Of a stretch of 64,000 nt of DNA, positions 24,801 to 35,255 are shown in pieces (position 1 is the stretch's first letter; each line of letters begins with the position of its first letter). The DNA is from Liolophura sinensis (taxonomy: Eukaryota; Mollusca; Polyplacophora; Chitonida; Chitonidae), in assembly GCF_032854445.1 (NCBI RefSeq), contig NC_088302.1, forward strand, positions 806,001-870,000, in the 5' to 3' direction. Under the pieces are notes generated by a model. That model was not told the DNA's origin and did not search any database. It saw nothing but the letters and a program-made list of their open reading frames with translations. Position numbers and translations under genes: made by a program.

Positions 24801-27800
24801 CTTTTAGACATAAAGCTGCCACTCCTAGACTTATGTCAGACTTGTTCTAACTTATCATTCCTGAAATTTAAAATGACATGGAAGAACAGTAGAAAAGAGA
24901 GAGAGAGACAGAGAGTTTTAATTTTTTTCAGGCATAGTCAATCATTCAAGCAACCAATTAATAAATCTGCCCGTATCATACTGAAGCTGACTCTCATTCG
25001 TTCATTCACGTGTTCAGGTATGGGACGACAGGCTGGCAGCGTTAGCAGAGAAGTGGGCTAAGCAGTGTCAGCAACTGTCTGATGACAGCCGACAACTCCC
25101 AAGTGAGTAGCTCATTATAGTTAGCAACTGTCAGACGACATTCGACAACTACAAAGTGGGTAGTCCATGTTAATCAGCAACAGTCAGATGACAGTCGACA
25201 ACTACTAAGTGGGTAGTTCATGTTAATCAGCAACTGTCAGACGACAACCGACAACCACTAAGTGGGTAGTTCATGTTAATCAGCAACTGTCAGACGACAT
25301 TCGACAACTACTAAGTGGGTAGTTCATGTTAATCAGCAACTGTCAGGCGACAACCGACAACTACTAAGTGGGTAGTTCATGTTAATCAGCAACTGTCAGG
25401 CGACAACCGACAACTACAAAGTGGGTAGTCCATGTTAATCAGCAACAGTCAGATGACAGCCGACAACTACTAAGTGGGTAGTTCATGTTAATCAGCAACT
25501 GTCAGGCGACATTCGACAACTACTAAGTGGGTAGTTCATGTTAATCAGCAACTGTCAGACGACAGTCGACAACTACTAAGTGGGTAGTTCATGTTAATCA
25601 GCAACTGTCAGACGACAGTCGACAACTACTAAGTGGGTAGTTCATGTTAATCAGCAACTGTCAGACGACAGTCGACAACTACTAAGTGGGTAGTTCATGT
25701 TAATCAGCAACTGTCAGATGACAGTCGACAACTACTAAGTGGGTAGTTCATGTTAATCAGCAACTGTCAGATGACATTCGACAACTACTAAGTGGGTAGT
25801 TCATGTTAATCAGCAACTGTCAGATGACAGTCGACAACTACTAAGTGGGTAGTTCATGTTAATCAGCAACTGTCAGACGACAGTCGACAACTACTAAGTG
25901 GGTAGTTCATGTTAATCAGCAACTGTCAGGCGACAACCGACAACTACGAAGTGAGTATCTCATGTCAGTTGTTCTCATGCGTATTAACATAATCAATAAA
26001 CTCATTGCCTTTAGAGATAAACAAAAAGATTAAGCAACAGTATTTCACAATGCATGTATAGACACCTGCACGAATCTATTAATTTTGGATAATAGGACAA
26101 CGAAAGAGCCTTCCTGCATTTTACCTGATGACAGCTTATTGCAAATGAGTGTTTTAATGAGCTTATAATGATAGTCATTCTGGAAATTTGGAACTCTTGT
26201 TTTAACCTCAAAGTCAACTTATTCGCTCTATCTGGCTAATTGACCACTGTAAATGCTTCATACAACAGTTGCTATATAAAGCTCAAACTGGGACTTGACC
26301 AGCGTATAGTACAATAACTCAGGATAAACTCAAGTAAGGTCATTTTATCAGATAAATATTCTGGCCACCATCTCTGTAATATGAGAGTTATTCTGAGCAG
26401 ATTACGGGGCGACCATAGGTCAGAATGGCGCTTGGGGCTACCAAGACTGGAAGGGTGCCCTAGGGGCGTGGTCAGGCGAGGCGGAAATATACCGGTTTGG
26501 TCGGGATCCCGAGAGCTACCTCCCCGTGGGCCACACCTGGCAAGACATTGGGCATTATACGCAGGTGAGTCTACCATTCACTCTGTGTAACGTGCTGAGG
26601 CCAGTTTTACAATTATGTCGTAACACTATGACAAGCGCATTCGCCATATCTTGTCATAAAGGTTACGCCAGGCGCAGTCTTCGAATGGTTCGTAAAGCAG
26701 GCCCGAGGGGTGTTGCCGGGCAGAAATCAGAACATAAGTCTGAAGGCAAACAAAATACTCTTTTGATTTCAGACAGTGTCTTTTTTTTTGCCATAGAGAT
26801 TGCTTTCACGCCTATATAATTAAGTCAAAACAGCTACAAGGTCGGGAAAGTGGGTTAATAATCGGAGATTATGTAGCAATTTAGGGTCACACAGAGAAGG
26901 ACTTATACACCTGTTACTGTTTACTTATTTGATTGATGTTTTACGCCGTACTCAAGAATTTCACTTACAAGACGGTGTCCAACATTATGGTGGCAGGAAA
27001 CTGGACACAGACCGGGGGATATCTATGTTTACAAGTCACAGCGCGCGGAGAAGACAGATAAGCAACTCATGAAAAAACAGATAGCTTGAGAATATCTTCC
27101 TCATGTTTGTTTTTTAAGGTCAAAAGAAGAAAAGAAAACATGAAAGCCGCTTATAAAGTTTTGTGAGTGTTTTTGCTTGACATTTACAAGCATGCACAAG
27201 AAAATTATGATTTTCCATCTTTACACTCCAGGGTTAATAAACGCGTCTATGACGGGATATAACACCCATTCTTTCTACCCCGTCAGTGATCAGTATGCCC
27301 TAGGTTGTACTCAGAACAGCATGTGAGTTCTGCAAAAACACCTAGACTATCTGGGAAGCGGAAAATTACATAAATCCAACGAATACACTATCGCCGACAT
27401 CGATTTAAAAATAGACATTTTCCTGAACAACATTTTGCAGGACGAATTTCTTCACCCACTGTGTTTGAAACCAGGGAAATCTAGCTTCCGGGTTGTCTTA
27501 TAGAATAGCGTATAATTTCACACAATCATCTGTTGGTGTCGGGAGTCATACTTTTCCATGTATGTGAAGAAACTAATAGCGGCGGGCGATTTGACCATAA
27601 CCCAGTTACGCAATAGGCCTACTACACATACAGCTGAGTAGATCCACGCTAAGCTGTGGCAGAATTCAGGCTACGGTCGTGATGCTCTGTGAGGAAAATA
27701 ATCCAGAGAATCAACTCAGATGAATGGTTGCGTGGAAGGGCAGAAAAACAAACATTTGCTGCAACGAATGTAGAGCCTATAATAGTCCCGCAATTGCCAA

Positions 27801-30800
27801 TTAACCCCTATTGTTGTTGTTGTTGCAGATGGTTTACAATACGACTGTAAGAATAGGCTGTGGATTCGCCAAGTGCCGCGAGGTCGAGGCTCAGAAATAC
27901 ATAAGCTTTTATTTCTGTAACTATGCCTCCGGGTGAGATTGTCTAGTATTTGTATGTATAGGTCTATATCAAAAAACGGATTGTTAGGCAACTGAGTGCT
28001 ATTAAAAAATCCAGTAACTCTTGAAATACCATTTAAACGAAGATATAATATGCTATTGTAAGAAGAGAGAGATAAACATTTCAACCAAATGCCTTTATCA
28101 TTAACTTAGCTTCGGTCAATGCATAACCTGGTGAAGTCTGATCACGTTCTCTACCTGGAACTTTTTGACTTCTGTACGACAATAATATTTCACCGCTAAA
28201 ACGTATACGGTAAATCATAATGGAGCATATGGATAGATAGTACAGGATGGAGTGAAGTAACGATAACACTCGTACCGATAAGCCACACCCAAAGTTCACT
28301 GGCGTCCCACCATGGATCGAGAAAAAACATACGCAGTGCCAAAACCGAATCTTACTTTTTCGTAAGTTAGAATGAAACATGAGGCACTTTATGACTGAGA
28401 CATCTATGCAAAACATTTTTAACCTATTTTTTGGAAAGCACCATTGTTTTGTTCACAGTCAGAGTTATCGTCAGGCTTTTCCGTACACGAACGGAAGTCG
28501 GTGCAGCGCATGTCCCGGAAGTTGTGTTAAAGGCGTTTGTAGTAAGTAATTTACCTTTGCTCTTAGCTTTGATTTATCACATCTGTGAGAATTTCACAGG
28601 ATGGTAGACATTTTGGCGCATAAATAAGTGTTTCTCATGTACGGTGTAACGACCTCCGGTATAGTAATGATTTTCAAAAGATCTGACTTGATAAATGTAG
28701 CGAAATCACAGTCAAACTCATGACAAACTCTGAATAATTGTAGCGAAATCACAGTCAAAGTCATGGCAAGCCCTGAATAAATGTGGTGAAATCACAGTCA
28801 AAGTCATGACAAGCTCTAAATAAATGTAGCGAAATCACAGTCAAACCCACGACAAACTCTGAATAAATGTAGCGAAATCATAGTCAAACTCATGACAAAC
28901 TCTGAATAAATGTAGCGAAATCATAGTCAAACTCATGACAAACTCGGAAATAGTTCACCAATGGGAACATTCGGCCGACATAAATGTGTAGACAGTGTTA
29001 CGTAGAGAAGGTTGTGTAGACATAGTGTTACGTAGAGAAGGTTGTGTAGACATAATGTTACGTAGAGAAGGTTGTGTGAACATTCGGCCGACATAAATGT
29101 GTAGACATAGTGTTACGTAGAGAAGGTTGTGTAGACATAATGTTACGTAGAGAAGGTTGTGTGAACATTCGGCCGACATAAATGTGTAGACATACTGTAA
29201 CGTAGAGAAGGTTGTGTGAACATTCGGCCGAAACAAATGTGTAGACATAGTGTTACGTAGAGAAGGTTGTGTAGACATAATGTTACGTAGAGAAGGTTGT
29301 GTGAACATTCGGCCGACATAAATGTGTAGACATAGTGTTACGTAGAGAAGGTTGTGTGAACATTCGGCCGACATAAATGTGTAGACATAGTGTTACATTG
29401 TGTGAATTTAGAACAGTTCAGGTAATTCATAAATAATGCTTAATCCAATGATTATTATTATAATGCAGTAAGGTGGATATTCAATGTTTCCCATCACTAT
29501 TACTGGTATCTTTCCATCGCTGTTTTCCTGTATATTTGTCACCAGTGGTATTATTTTCTCTTCACAGTGTGCGGCGGAAGGATTTGCGTCAATGGCGGTC
29601 ATTTGAACCTGGCCACGTGCACCTGCGAATGTCCCACATTATACAGCGGCATCAACTGTAAGAAGGGTAACTCACTTTTGGCAGTTTATTTCCACGATTA
29701 TCGGTTATGTAAAGAAGGCTTTCTGCTGTAACATTATTTTCCTGTCACATGCATATATTTTCCCAAAACTGAAGCTTACATACACGTAAATGAATGAATG
29801 TCGTTAGGCACCCATGTAGTATATTACACTGAATGAATGTCGTTAGGCACCCATGTAGTATATTACACTGAATGAATGTCGTTAGGCACCCATGTAGTAT
29901 ATTACACTGAATGAATGTCGTTAGGCACCCATGTAGTATATTACACACAAGAAACTAAATTAGTCCCAGTGGATTTTGTGTTTTAGGGAAAGGAAGATTT
30001 TATAACGAATAAAGTATATCAGTTCAGTGTGTATCTTAAGAGAAACATGCAAGGTTGCCTTCTCTGAAAACAGACACAATCCAATTGAACTGATTTACTA
30101 TTTTGCGTGTTTTACAAACGTCTTGATTGATTTGCCCTACAAAGGATGCGGTGTATTGTGTGTTTCATAAACGTCCTCTTGTTCTGTTTGATTTCAGTGG
30201 TTTGCCCTCCAAAAGACGAGGTGTTTTGTGGGAGGGAATGGCAGCCAAACATGTGCCAACTGTTCTCCAACGTCCCAGAAAAATGTCCATTCATGTGTGG
30301 AATATGCCCTGGTGAGATTAACATCAACTTCAATCTGTATTTTAAAATCTGACTAGATTTTAGTAATGATTCGTTGAGTAATTTAACAGGTCAAAAACAC
30401 GTCCCATCTTCATTTTGAATGCTAAGTTTAATACAATGAATAATTCTAATATTCTCACTGAATTTTGTTTGCAATAGTATGGATGTCCACCATTTATGTA
30501 TGTAGAGTTGTGCAGTTACGTTTCACTGACAAAAGGCAAGTTTGCTGATAACTGTGAGCGTTTTTACTGAAATCTGAACACAGGCGACTAACCTCATGAC
30601 GTGCGCTAATGGAGTATACAAGGTACAGGTGTTGTGCACACGACACCATTAGTATGACCTCGTATCACTGGAGATCTGCATGTCATGGATTTACCCCTGA
30701 ACATTCCACTCAGATAAGACAAACTGAAAATCCGCTGCTCTCTTAAAACTGAAAAGTTATATGTAAATTTGACAGTGTTAAAGAAAAGATGTTGGCAGTG

Positions 30801-33527
30801 CTGGAAGCGAGAAAAAATTATTATGTTAAGGTAACACTTTCTAAAGCATAAGAAAATAAACACTTTACAAAGTGTTTAGAAAATGTTGAAGACCTAACCT
30901 ACCACTATCTTACGTGAAATGTTTAGTTTTAGTCAGATAGTTTTGGGTGCTGTGTTATAAACATTAGAAATATTGTGGTATAACATTATGTTACAACCTA
31001 CAAACAATTATGACGCGATGTGGCACTCACATGTCACAACCTGTACCCACAAACAATCATGACGCGATGTGACACTCACATTTCACAATTTGTACCTACA
31101 AACAATTATGACGCGATGTGGCACTCACATTTCACAATTTGTACCTACAAACAATCATGACGCCATGTGGCACTCACCTGTCACAGCTTGTACCTACAAA
31201 CAATCATCACGCGATGTGACACTCACATTTCACAATTTGTACCTACAAACAATCATGACGCGATGTGGCACTCACATGTCACAGCCTGTACCCACAAACA
31301 ATCATGTCACGATGTGACACTCACATGCCACAGCCTTTACCTACAAACAATCATAACGATGTGGCACTCACATGTCATAGGCTGTACCTACAAACAACCA
31401 TGATGCTCTGTGGCATTCACATTTTACCATTTAACGTGGTATGTTAGTTTAAGACTAACAATAAATGTTGACAAGTCAGTATTTGCGTTTAAAGGGAGTA
31501 TTTGCTATGACCACTTTCTTTTGTCTCCTGCGCCGCTGTGACCGTGTAGTGCCCGTGGAGGAAGGTCGCCAGAAGCCCCCCAACACCAGCTCCTCCAACA
31601 CAAGGCCCCCCATTACCAGCTCCCCCGACCCCCAGGAATATGTGTCTGACTTCGGCTGTAAATACACGGGCAAAAGACCAAGTCCAGGTATGTAGCGCGC
31701 GACGATTAAACTTCATTAGATATGAATGTAATTCACAAGACTTCTGTAGGGGCCTATAATTTGTGTTGTCTTTTGTGGTAGGATTCAAGTTCAAATAAAT
31801 TGTTTTTCAAAATCATCTGGGAAACTACTTTTATAACATAATGGTATATAACTTTGAAACAGATGAAAAATATCTGAATAAATTCTTCAAATCAGCCAAT
31901 GGAACTTACTGTAAAGGAATAAGCAATTAGTTAATAATGTATACGGTTCTTTTGTGTTTGGCTACAACCAATTAGAATATGTCAAACCATGAATCTCTTC
32001 TTTCTTTATACCTGGCGTCAGAGGAGTGTTTAAAGCTCGGGGACGGGGGTCGGGACACAGCCGTCTGTGAGAGTCAGGGGGGCACCGAGCGGTGTAAAGA
32101 CTGTTATAATCTGCCTGAGACCCGCGATGCCTGCCCCGTCATGTGCGCAGTATGTCCGGGTAAGTCGCCTTCACTGTCTGTTTGAGATCACGAACACTGG
32201 GTAGTGTTCAGGACGTCGTTTCACTCTTCATACTCTCCAAAATTACGACTTCCCGTCAGGAGTTACTGCTTGTAACGATGTGAAAGGAGAGTCTTCAGGA
32301 GAGTCGGAATTGGGAGAGCTAAGCTGGCCCCGTGTTTTAACGTTTATTCCAAATATTCCCGAACACTGAGGGATTATATGCACTAAACAGAGTGGTTATT
32401 AAGAATTAGAAAACAGAAAAATTAAATCTTTTATTCTTTTTCTGGCATATCGTTCTTTGTTTTCCTGAAAAACAGATTCTCTTATACTACCTTTTCATGC
32501 ATCCTTTAAGCGCACTACCCTTTCCCAGGCCTAACCTCAGCAGATATAAGATGATTTTCGTGTTTTAACTGAACACCACTCAGATTTTTTTTTTGAAACA
32601 AGATTTAATATTATTGATTACCCAAGATTTGTAAATATTGTGTGGACAACTCATCCAACCCATTCTTTCATATATTAACACTTATATCATTCGTCGGTTT
32701 GGCTTACATTTCTAGGTAGGAATGTGATTTGAGCATATTGAGCATGATTAATAAAATTAGTGTCACAAACTCTTACAATTATTCGAATTTATATTGGTAT
32801 TTGTAACGGAATATAGTTATATAGAAGTGGAAGTGCGCTCATGCAGAAGTCTTCAGTGATGTGGGAAAGACATACGACTGTAATAACCGAGGAGTTATAT
32901 TTCTGTTATAACATGATATACAAAATATCATGTTATAAATGAAGATAGTAAAAGTATACAGGTATCTCAGTGGCGCTTTTATTTCAGCTTTTATTTAATT
33001 CAGTAGTTGCTGAATGGTGTAGCAGTACTTGTAGCTTTTGTCATGTTCTCAAACCGTTATCCCAGACTTGTGTCCCTGTATCCGCTGACTACAGATCCAT
33101 AGAAACACAACAGCGAGAGCAGGAACAAGTCTGATTTCTGTGCACTGAGTGCTGACTATGGTGGTCAGTATATTCGCTTTGTTAGGAGATAATGTGAATT
33201 CATTTGTAAGATGCATATTTGTAACACGACACGTACAGTGTACGTTTTCCGATGGCGGTATATCCATATATAATATCTCCATGGTTTACAACAGTTTGGA
33301 GGTCTGTCGTTGTGCGGATTATGACGTGCAGCGTTCCTGTACGTGTGTGAAGCATTTAAGCTGGTATACTATTGTTTGAGTTATGTGAACACCACTCAGA
33401 TTGCACTCTCTCCCTCCGTCTCTTCCACGTAGGGAGGAGAGGAACGGTCATCAATGGCGTGAAGCTGCCATCTGTGAGGACGGATGGAGTTCGTTGCCCG
33501 CTTCGCGCTCAGGAGAGAGTGCTTTAG
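21784..33527 (+). CDS. Secreted CAP-EGF-ShKT multidomain protein, copy 1
   Basis: Eleven exons with consistent GT/AG and phases (21784-21877, 22797-22834, 24430-24612, 25018-25102, 26401-26564, 27829-27932, 28459-28541, 29568-29666, 30198-30311, 31550-31687, 32022-32159) plus a candidate terminal exon 33400-33527. Total 1368 nt, 455 residues. Order: signal peptide, short linker, CAP domain (about 170 residues, with EHNRIRG, IGQNGAWG, GHYTQ/MVYNTT and CNYA motifs), Cys hinge, six-Cys EGF, six-Cys ShKT, PST linker, second ShKT with seven Cys. CAP proteins are secreted and many bind sterols or lipids; ShKT and EGF modules mediate protein contacts. The Glu of the usual GEN motif is Gln here. Exon sizes match copy 2 at 37025. 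The exact 3' end is uncertain, and fusion to copy 2 is possible in phase. Confidence 0.82.
22095..22232 (+). mobile_element. SINE 3' half
   Basis: Plus orientation, in intron 1 of CAP copy 1: gacagcaacctgcgggtggt, cctcccaccataatgccggc, then a diverged tail with a (taatcac) repeat. The tRNA-like head is absent. Confidence 0.75.
22410..22436 (+). other. G-quadruplex-like run
   Basis: ggggtggggtggggtggggg: four or more runs of at least four G separated by single T, on the coding strand of intron 1 of CAP copy 1, so the nascent transcript could fold into a G-quadruplex. Confidence 0.7.
22603..22670. other. Two interleaved perfect inverted repeats
   Basis: ctgtttcac (22603-22611) pairs with gtgaaacag (22637-22645); ggaatgttctgt (22617-22628) pairs with acagaacattcc (22659-22670). 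The interleaving would give an H-type pseudoknot rather than nested hairpins. In intron 1 of CAP copy 1. Confidence 0.6.
22797..22834 (+). CDS. CAP copy 1 exon 2, short linker
   Basis: Acceptor tttatttcag, donor gtaaat, phase 1 to 0, 38 nt. Encodes DANDKAFSKNSQS, a polar linker between signal peptide and CAP domain. Same phases as 37025-37083. Confidence 0.7.
23570..24135. repeat. 49-bp minisatellite, about 11 copies
   Basis: Unit agttagtccagagctaagca plus gatggtacaagataatctgaggctgctta. In intron 2 of CAP copy 1; not related to an exon edge. Confidence 0.9.
24430..24612 (+). CDS. CAP copy 1 exon 3, N-terminal CAP region
   Basis: 61 codons, phase 0 to 0. Encodes two Cys (LPESC, HTMC) and the first CAP helix with EHNRIRG, whose His is one of the conserved CAP cavity residues. 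A second AG five bases downstream would be out of frame. Aligns with 39756-39935. Confidence 0.9.
25018..25102 (+). CDS. CAP copy 1 exon 4
   Basis: 85 nt, phase 0 to 1; encodes VWDDRLAALAEKWAKQC..., the second CAP helix. The last about 35 nt and the donor are the seed of the minisatellite that follows directly. Confidence 0.9.
25103..25965. repeat. 53-bp array copied from the exon 4 donor junction
   Basis: About 16 copies of cagcaactgtcagacgacag plus tcgacaactactaagtgggtagttcatgttaat. The real exon end reads cagcaactgtctgatgacag, ccgacaactcccaa, then gtgagtagctcattatagtt, so the unit spans exon end, donor and the first intron bases. Most copies have GTGGGT where the real donor has GTGAGT; the last copy (near 25950) again reads GTGAGT. 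Confidence 0.92.
26401..26564 (+). CDS. CAP copy 1 exon 5, GQN and HYTQ motifs
   Basis: 164 nt, phase 1 to 0. Encodes YGATIGQNGAWG, a Trp/Glu stretch (GAWSGEAEIYRFG) and GHYTQ at the exon end. GQN replaces the common GEN; a Glu in WSGE and the His of HYTQ are kept. Donor gtgagt. Confidence 0.9.
26922..27020 (-). mobile_element. SINE fragment
   Basis: Minus orientation: ttgatgttttacgccgtact, then caacattatggtggcaggaa; head missing. In the intron after the HYTQ exon of copy 1. Confidence 0.7.
27829..27932 (+). CDS. CAP copy 1 exon 6, CAP1/CAP2 signature
   Basis: 104 nt, phase 0 to 2. Continues the CAP signature started by HYTQ: MVYNTTVRIGCGFAKC, then FYFCNYASG. The signature is split by the intron exactly after HYTQ, as in copy 2. 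Confidence 0.9.
28459..28541 (+). CDS. CAP copy 1 exon 7, Cys hinge
   Basis: 83 nt, phase 2 to 1. Encodes QSYRQAFPYTNGSRCSAC then PGSCVKGVC, a four-Cys hinge closing the CAP domain. The copy 2 exon is one base longer. Confidence 0.85.
28685..28945. repeat. 43-bp minisatellite, six copies
   Basis: Unit tgaataaatgtagcgaaatc plus acagtcaaactcatgacaaactc. In the intron between hinge and EGF exons of copy 1. Confidence 0.88.
28960..29400. repeat. Composite minisatellite (two nested units)
   Basis: A core gtgttacgtagagaaggttg is repeated alone or joined to gaacattcggccgacataaa, giving irregular higher-order units of about 32 and 60 bp. Confidence 0.88.
29568..29666 (+). CDS. CAP copy 1 exon 8, EGF-like module
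   Basis: 99 nt, phase 1 to 1. Six Cys in C-x4-C-x10-C-x-C-x-C-x8-C order (MCGGRICVNGG..., TCTCECPTLYSGINC). A symmetric 1-1 exon, so it can be duplicated or skipped without breaking the frame. Confidence 0.88.
29785..29946. repeat. 39-bp repeat, four near-identical copies
   Basis: Unit tgaatgaatgtcgttaggca plus cccatgtagtatattacac. The copies are nearly identical, so the array is young. In the intron after the EGF exon. Confidence 0.9.
30198..30311 (+). CDS. CAP copy 1 exon 9, first ShKT-like module
   Basis: 114 nt, phase 1 to 1. Six Cys, beginning VVCPPKDEVFCG and ending CPFMCGICP, the typical C-x3-C-x2-C end of ShKT domains. Same length as 56831-56944. Confidence 0.88.
31000..31405. repeat. 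About 48-bp minisatellite, eight copies
   Basis: Unit tacctacaaacaatcatgac plus gcgatgtggcactcacatgtcacaacttg, in the intron before the PST linker exon of copy 1. Confidence 0.9.
31550..31687 (+). CDS. CAP copy 1 exon 10, Pro/Ser/Thr linker with one Cys
   Basis: 138 nt, phase 1 to 1. PST-rich (NTSSSNTRPPITSSPD) then DFGCKYTGKRPSPG. The terminal C-x-Y-x-G-K pattern recurs in the linker exons at 58842, 61440 and 63171. Confidence 0.82.
32022..32159 (+). CDS. CAP copy 1 exon 11, second ShKT-like module
   Basis: 138 nt, phase 1 to 1. Seven Cys, starting EECLKLGDGGRDTAVC and ending CPVMCAVCPG. The odd Cys can pair with the single Cys of the preceding linker exon. Homologous to 59413 and 62037. 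Confidence 0.85.
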
Positions 33528-33675
33528 CTCCTCATCGTGGTGGTGAGGTTTGTCAGTTTTACCTGACGTTCCCTGGATGCATACTATAGAAATGATCCCT
33601 AAAAGTATGATCTTACCACAGCAATTGCGAGAAAAATTGACTACCTCATTGATGCCCCTGTTTAGGTAGTGGGCC
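32590..33675. repeat. 1.1 kb duplication, left copy
   Basis: Matches 34180-35255 over about 1085 bp. The outer parts differ by scattered substitutions and small indels (for example tataacatgatatacaaa against tatacaaa), but about 33360-33614 is identical to its partner except for one base near 33360. Contains the candidate terminal exon. Confidence 0.92.
33400..33527 (+). CDS. Candidate terminal exon of CAP copy 1
   Basis: After the phase-1 donor at 32159, the acceptor accactcag at 33399 or the pyrimidine-rich tctcttccacgtag at 33432 both open the same frame, ending GVRCPLRAQERVL and TAG at 33527. An identical copy lies at 34983-35110. There is no homology support, and the minus strand is also open (KIILLGIISIVCIQG..., no ATG), so this is tentative. 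Confidence 0.35.
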
Positions 33676-34179
33676 CTAACAAGTTTCAAGGCCTAAATAA
33701 GGTACTTATGTGTAGCTGAATGTAGCTTAAAATAAAAAAAGTTTAATTTCACGTTTAAATTAAGAAATCTAATGGATGGCTTTGTGAGTAGGGGAGAAAT
33801 TATGCCACACGCGGTGGTGACCTGTTATTCTAGCTGAATGAAAACACAGATGACAGAGGTGGAATGGAGAGCATGGAAAACGAGTTCCGAAAATAAATTG
33901 GCAGTGGAAATAAGTGATGAAAGTCATTATGGCGAAAAAACAAAAAACAAAAAAAAAACAGGATTTGGTAAATATTTATCTTTAAACAAGGTGTTTATTT
34001 GTAGATTTTTATGTAGGTTGTACATATTTAAGTCGATGTAACGTGGGCAATTCTAACTACTCATTCACAAGGCTCGGGGAGGAAGATGCAAAATAAAAGT
34101 CTTTTACGACTGGTATGGGAATATTAGAGAGTAATGGAAAAAATGATTTTTTATTTTTTTTTTATTTTTGTTTGTTTAT

Positions 34180-35255
34180 CTGTTTTGAAACAGGATTTAA
34201 TATTATTGATTACCCAAGATTTGTAGATATTGTGTGGGCAACTCATCCAACCCATTCTTTCATATATTAACACTTATATCGTTCGTCGGTTTGGCTTACA
34301 TTTCTAGGTAGGAATGTGATTTGAGCATATTGAGCATGATTAATAAAATTAGTGTCACAAACTCTTACAATTATTTGAATTTATATTGGTATTTGTAACG
34401 GAACATGGTTATATAGAAGTGGAAGTACACGCATGCAGAAGTCTTCAGTGATGTGGGAAAGACATACGACTGTAATAACCGAGGAGTTATATTTCTGTTA
34501 TACAAAATATCATGTTATAAATGAAGATAGTAAAAGTATACAGGTATCTCAGTGGCGCTTTTATTTCAGCTTTTATTTAATTCAGTAGTTGCTGAATGGT
34601 GTAGCAGTACTTGTAGCTTTTGTCATGTTCTCAAACCGTTATCCCAGACTTGTGTCCCTGTATCCGCTGACTACAGATCCATAGAAACACAACAGCGAGA
34701 GCAGGAACAAGTCTGATTTCTGTGCACTGAGTGCTGACTATGGTGGTCAGTATATTCGCTTTGTTAGGAGATAACGTGAATTCATTTGTAAGATGTATAT
34801 TTATAACACGACACGTACCAGTGTACGTTTTCCGATGGCGGTATATCCATATAAATTACCTCCATGGTTTACAACAGTTTGGAGATCTGTCGTTGTGCGG
34901 ATTATGACGTGCAGCGTCCCTGTACGTGTGTGAAGCATTTATGCTGGTATACTATTGTTTGAGTTATGTGAACACCACTCAGATTGCACTCTCTCCCTCC
35001 GTCTCTTCCACGTAGGGAGGAGAGGAACGGTCATCAATGGCGTGAAGCTGCCATCTGTGAGGACGGATGGAGTTCGTTGCCCGCTTCGCGCTCAGGAGAG
35101 AGTGCTTTAGCTCCTCATCGTGGTGGTGAGGTTTGTCAGTTTTACCTGACGTTCCCTGGATGCATACTATAGAAATGATCCCTAAAAGTATGATCTTAAC
35201 ACAGTCATGGCGGGAAAAATTGACTACCTAATTCATGCCCTTGTTTAGGTAGTGG
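34180..35255. repeat. 1.1 kb duplication, right copy
   Basis: Partner of 32590-33675, offset about 1583 bp at the candidate exon, separated by about 500 bp of single-copy sequence that includes a T-rich tract. Confidence 0.92.
34983..35110 (+). CDS. Second copy of the candidate terminal exon
   Basis: Same sequence as 33400-33527, with the same acceptors and TAG at 35110. Could be an alternative last exon of CAP copy 1, or a passenger of the duplication. Confidence 0.25.

Noticed and set aside
33401-33589. 62-residue open frame (HSLPPSLPRREERN...) as a gene, identical at 34984
   Set aside because: No ATG start, and it reads through the pyrimidine tract; the phase-1 frame ending at 33527 fits the upstream exon better.
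33396-33689. Minus-strand secreted peptide (KIILLGIISIVCIQG...)
   Set aside because: No in-frame ATG, and the second copy has a stop just upstream. Kept as a caveat to the candidate terminal exon.
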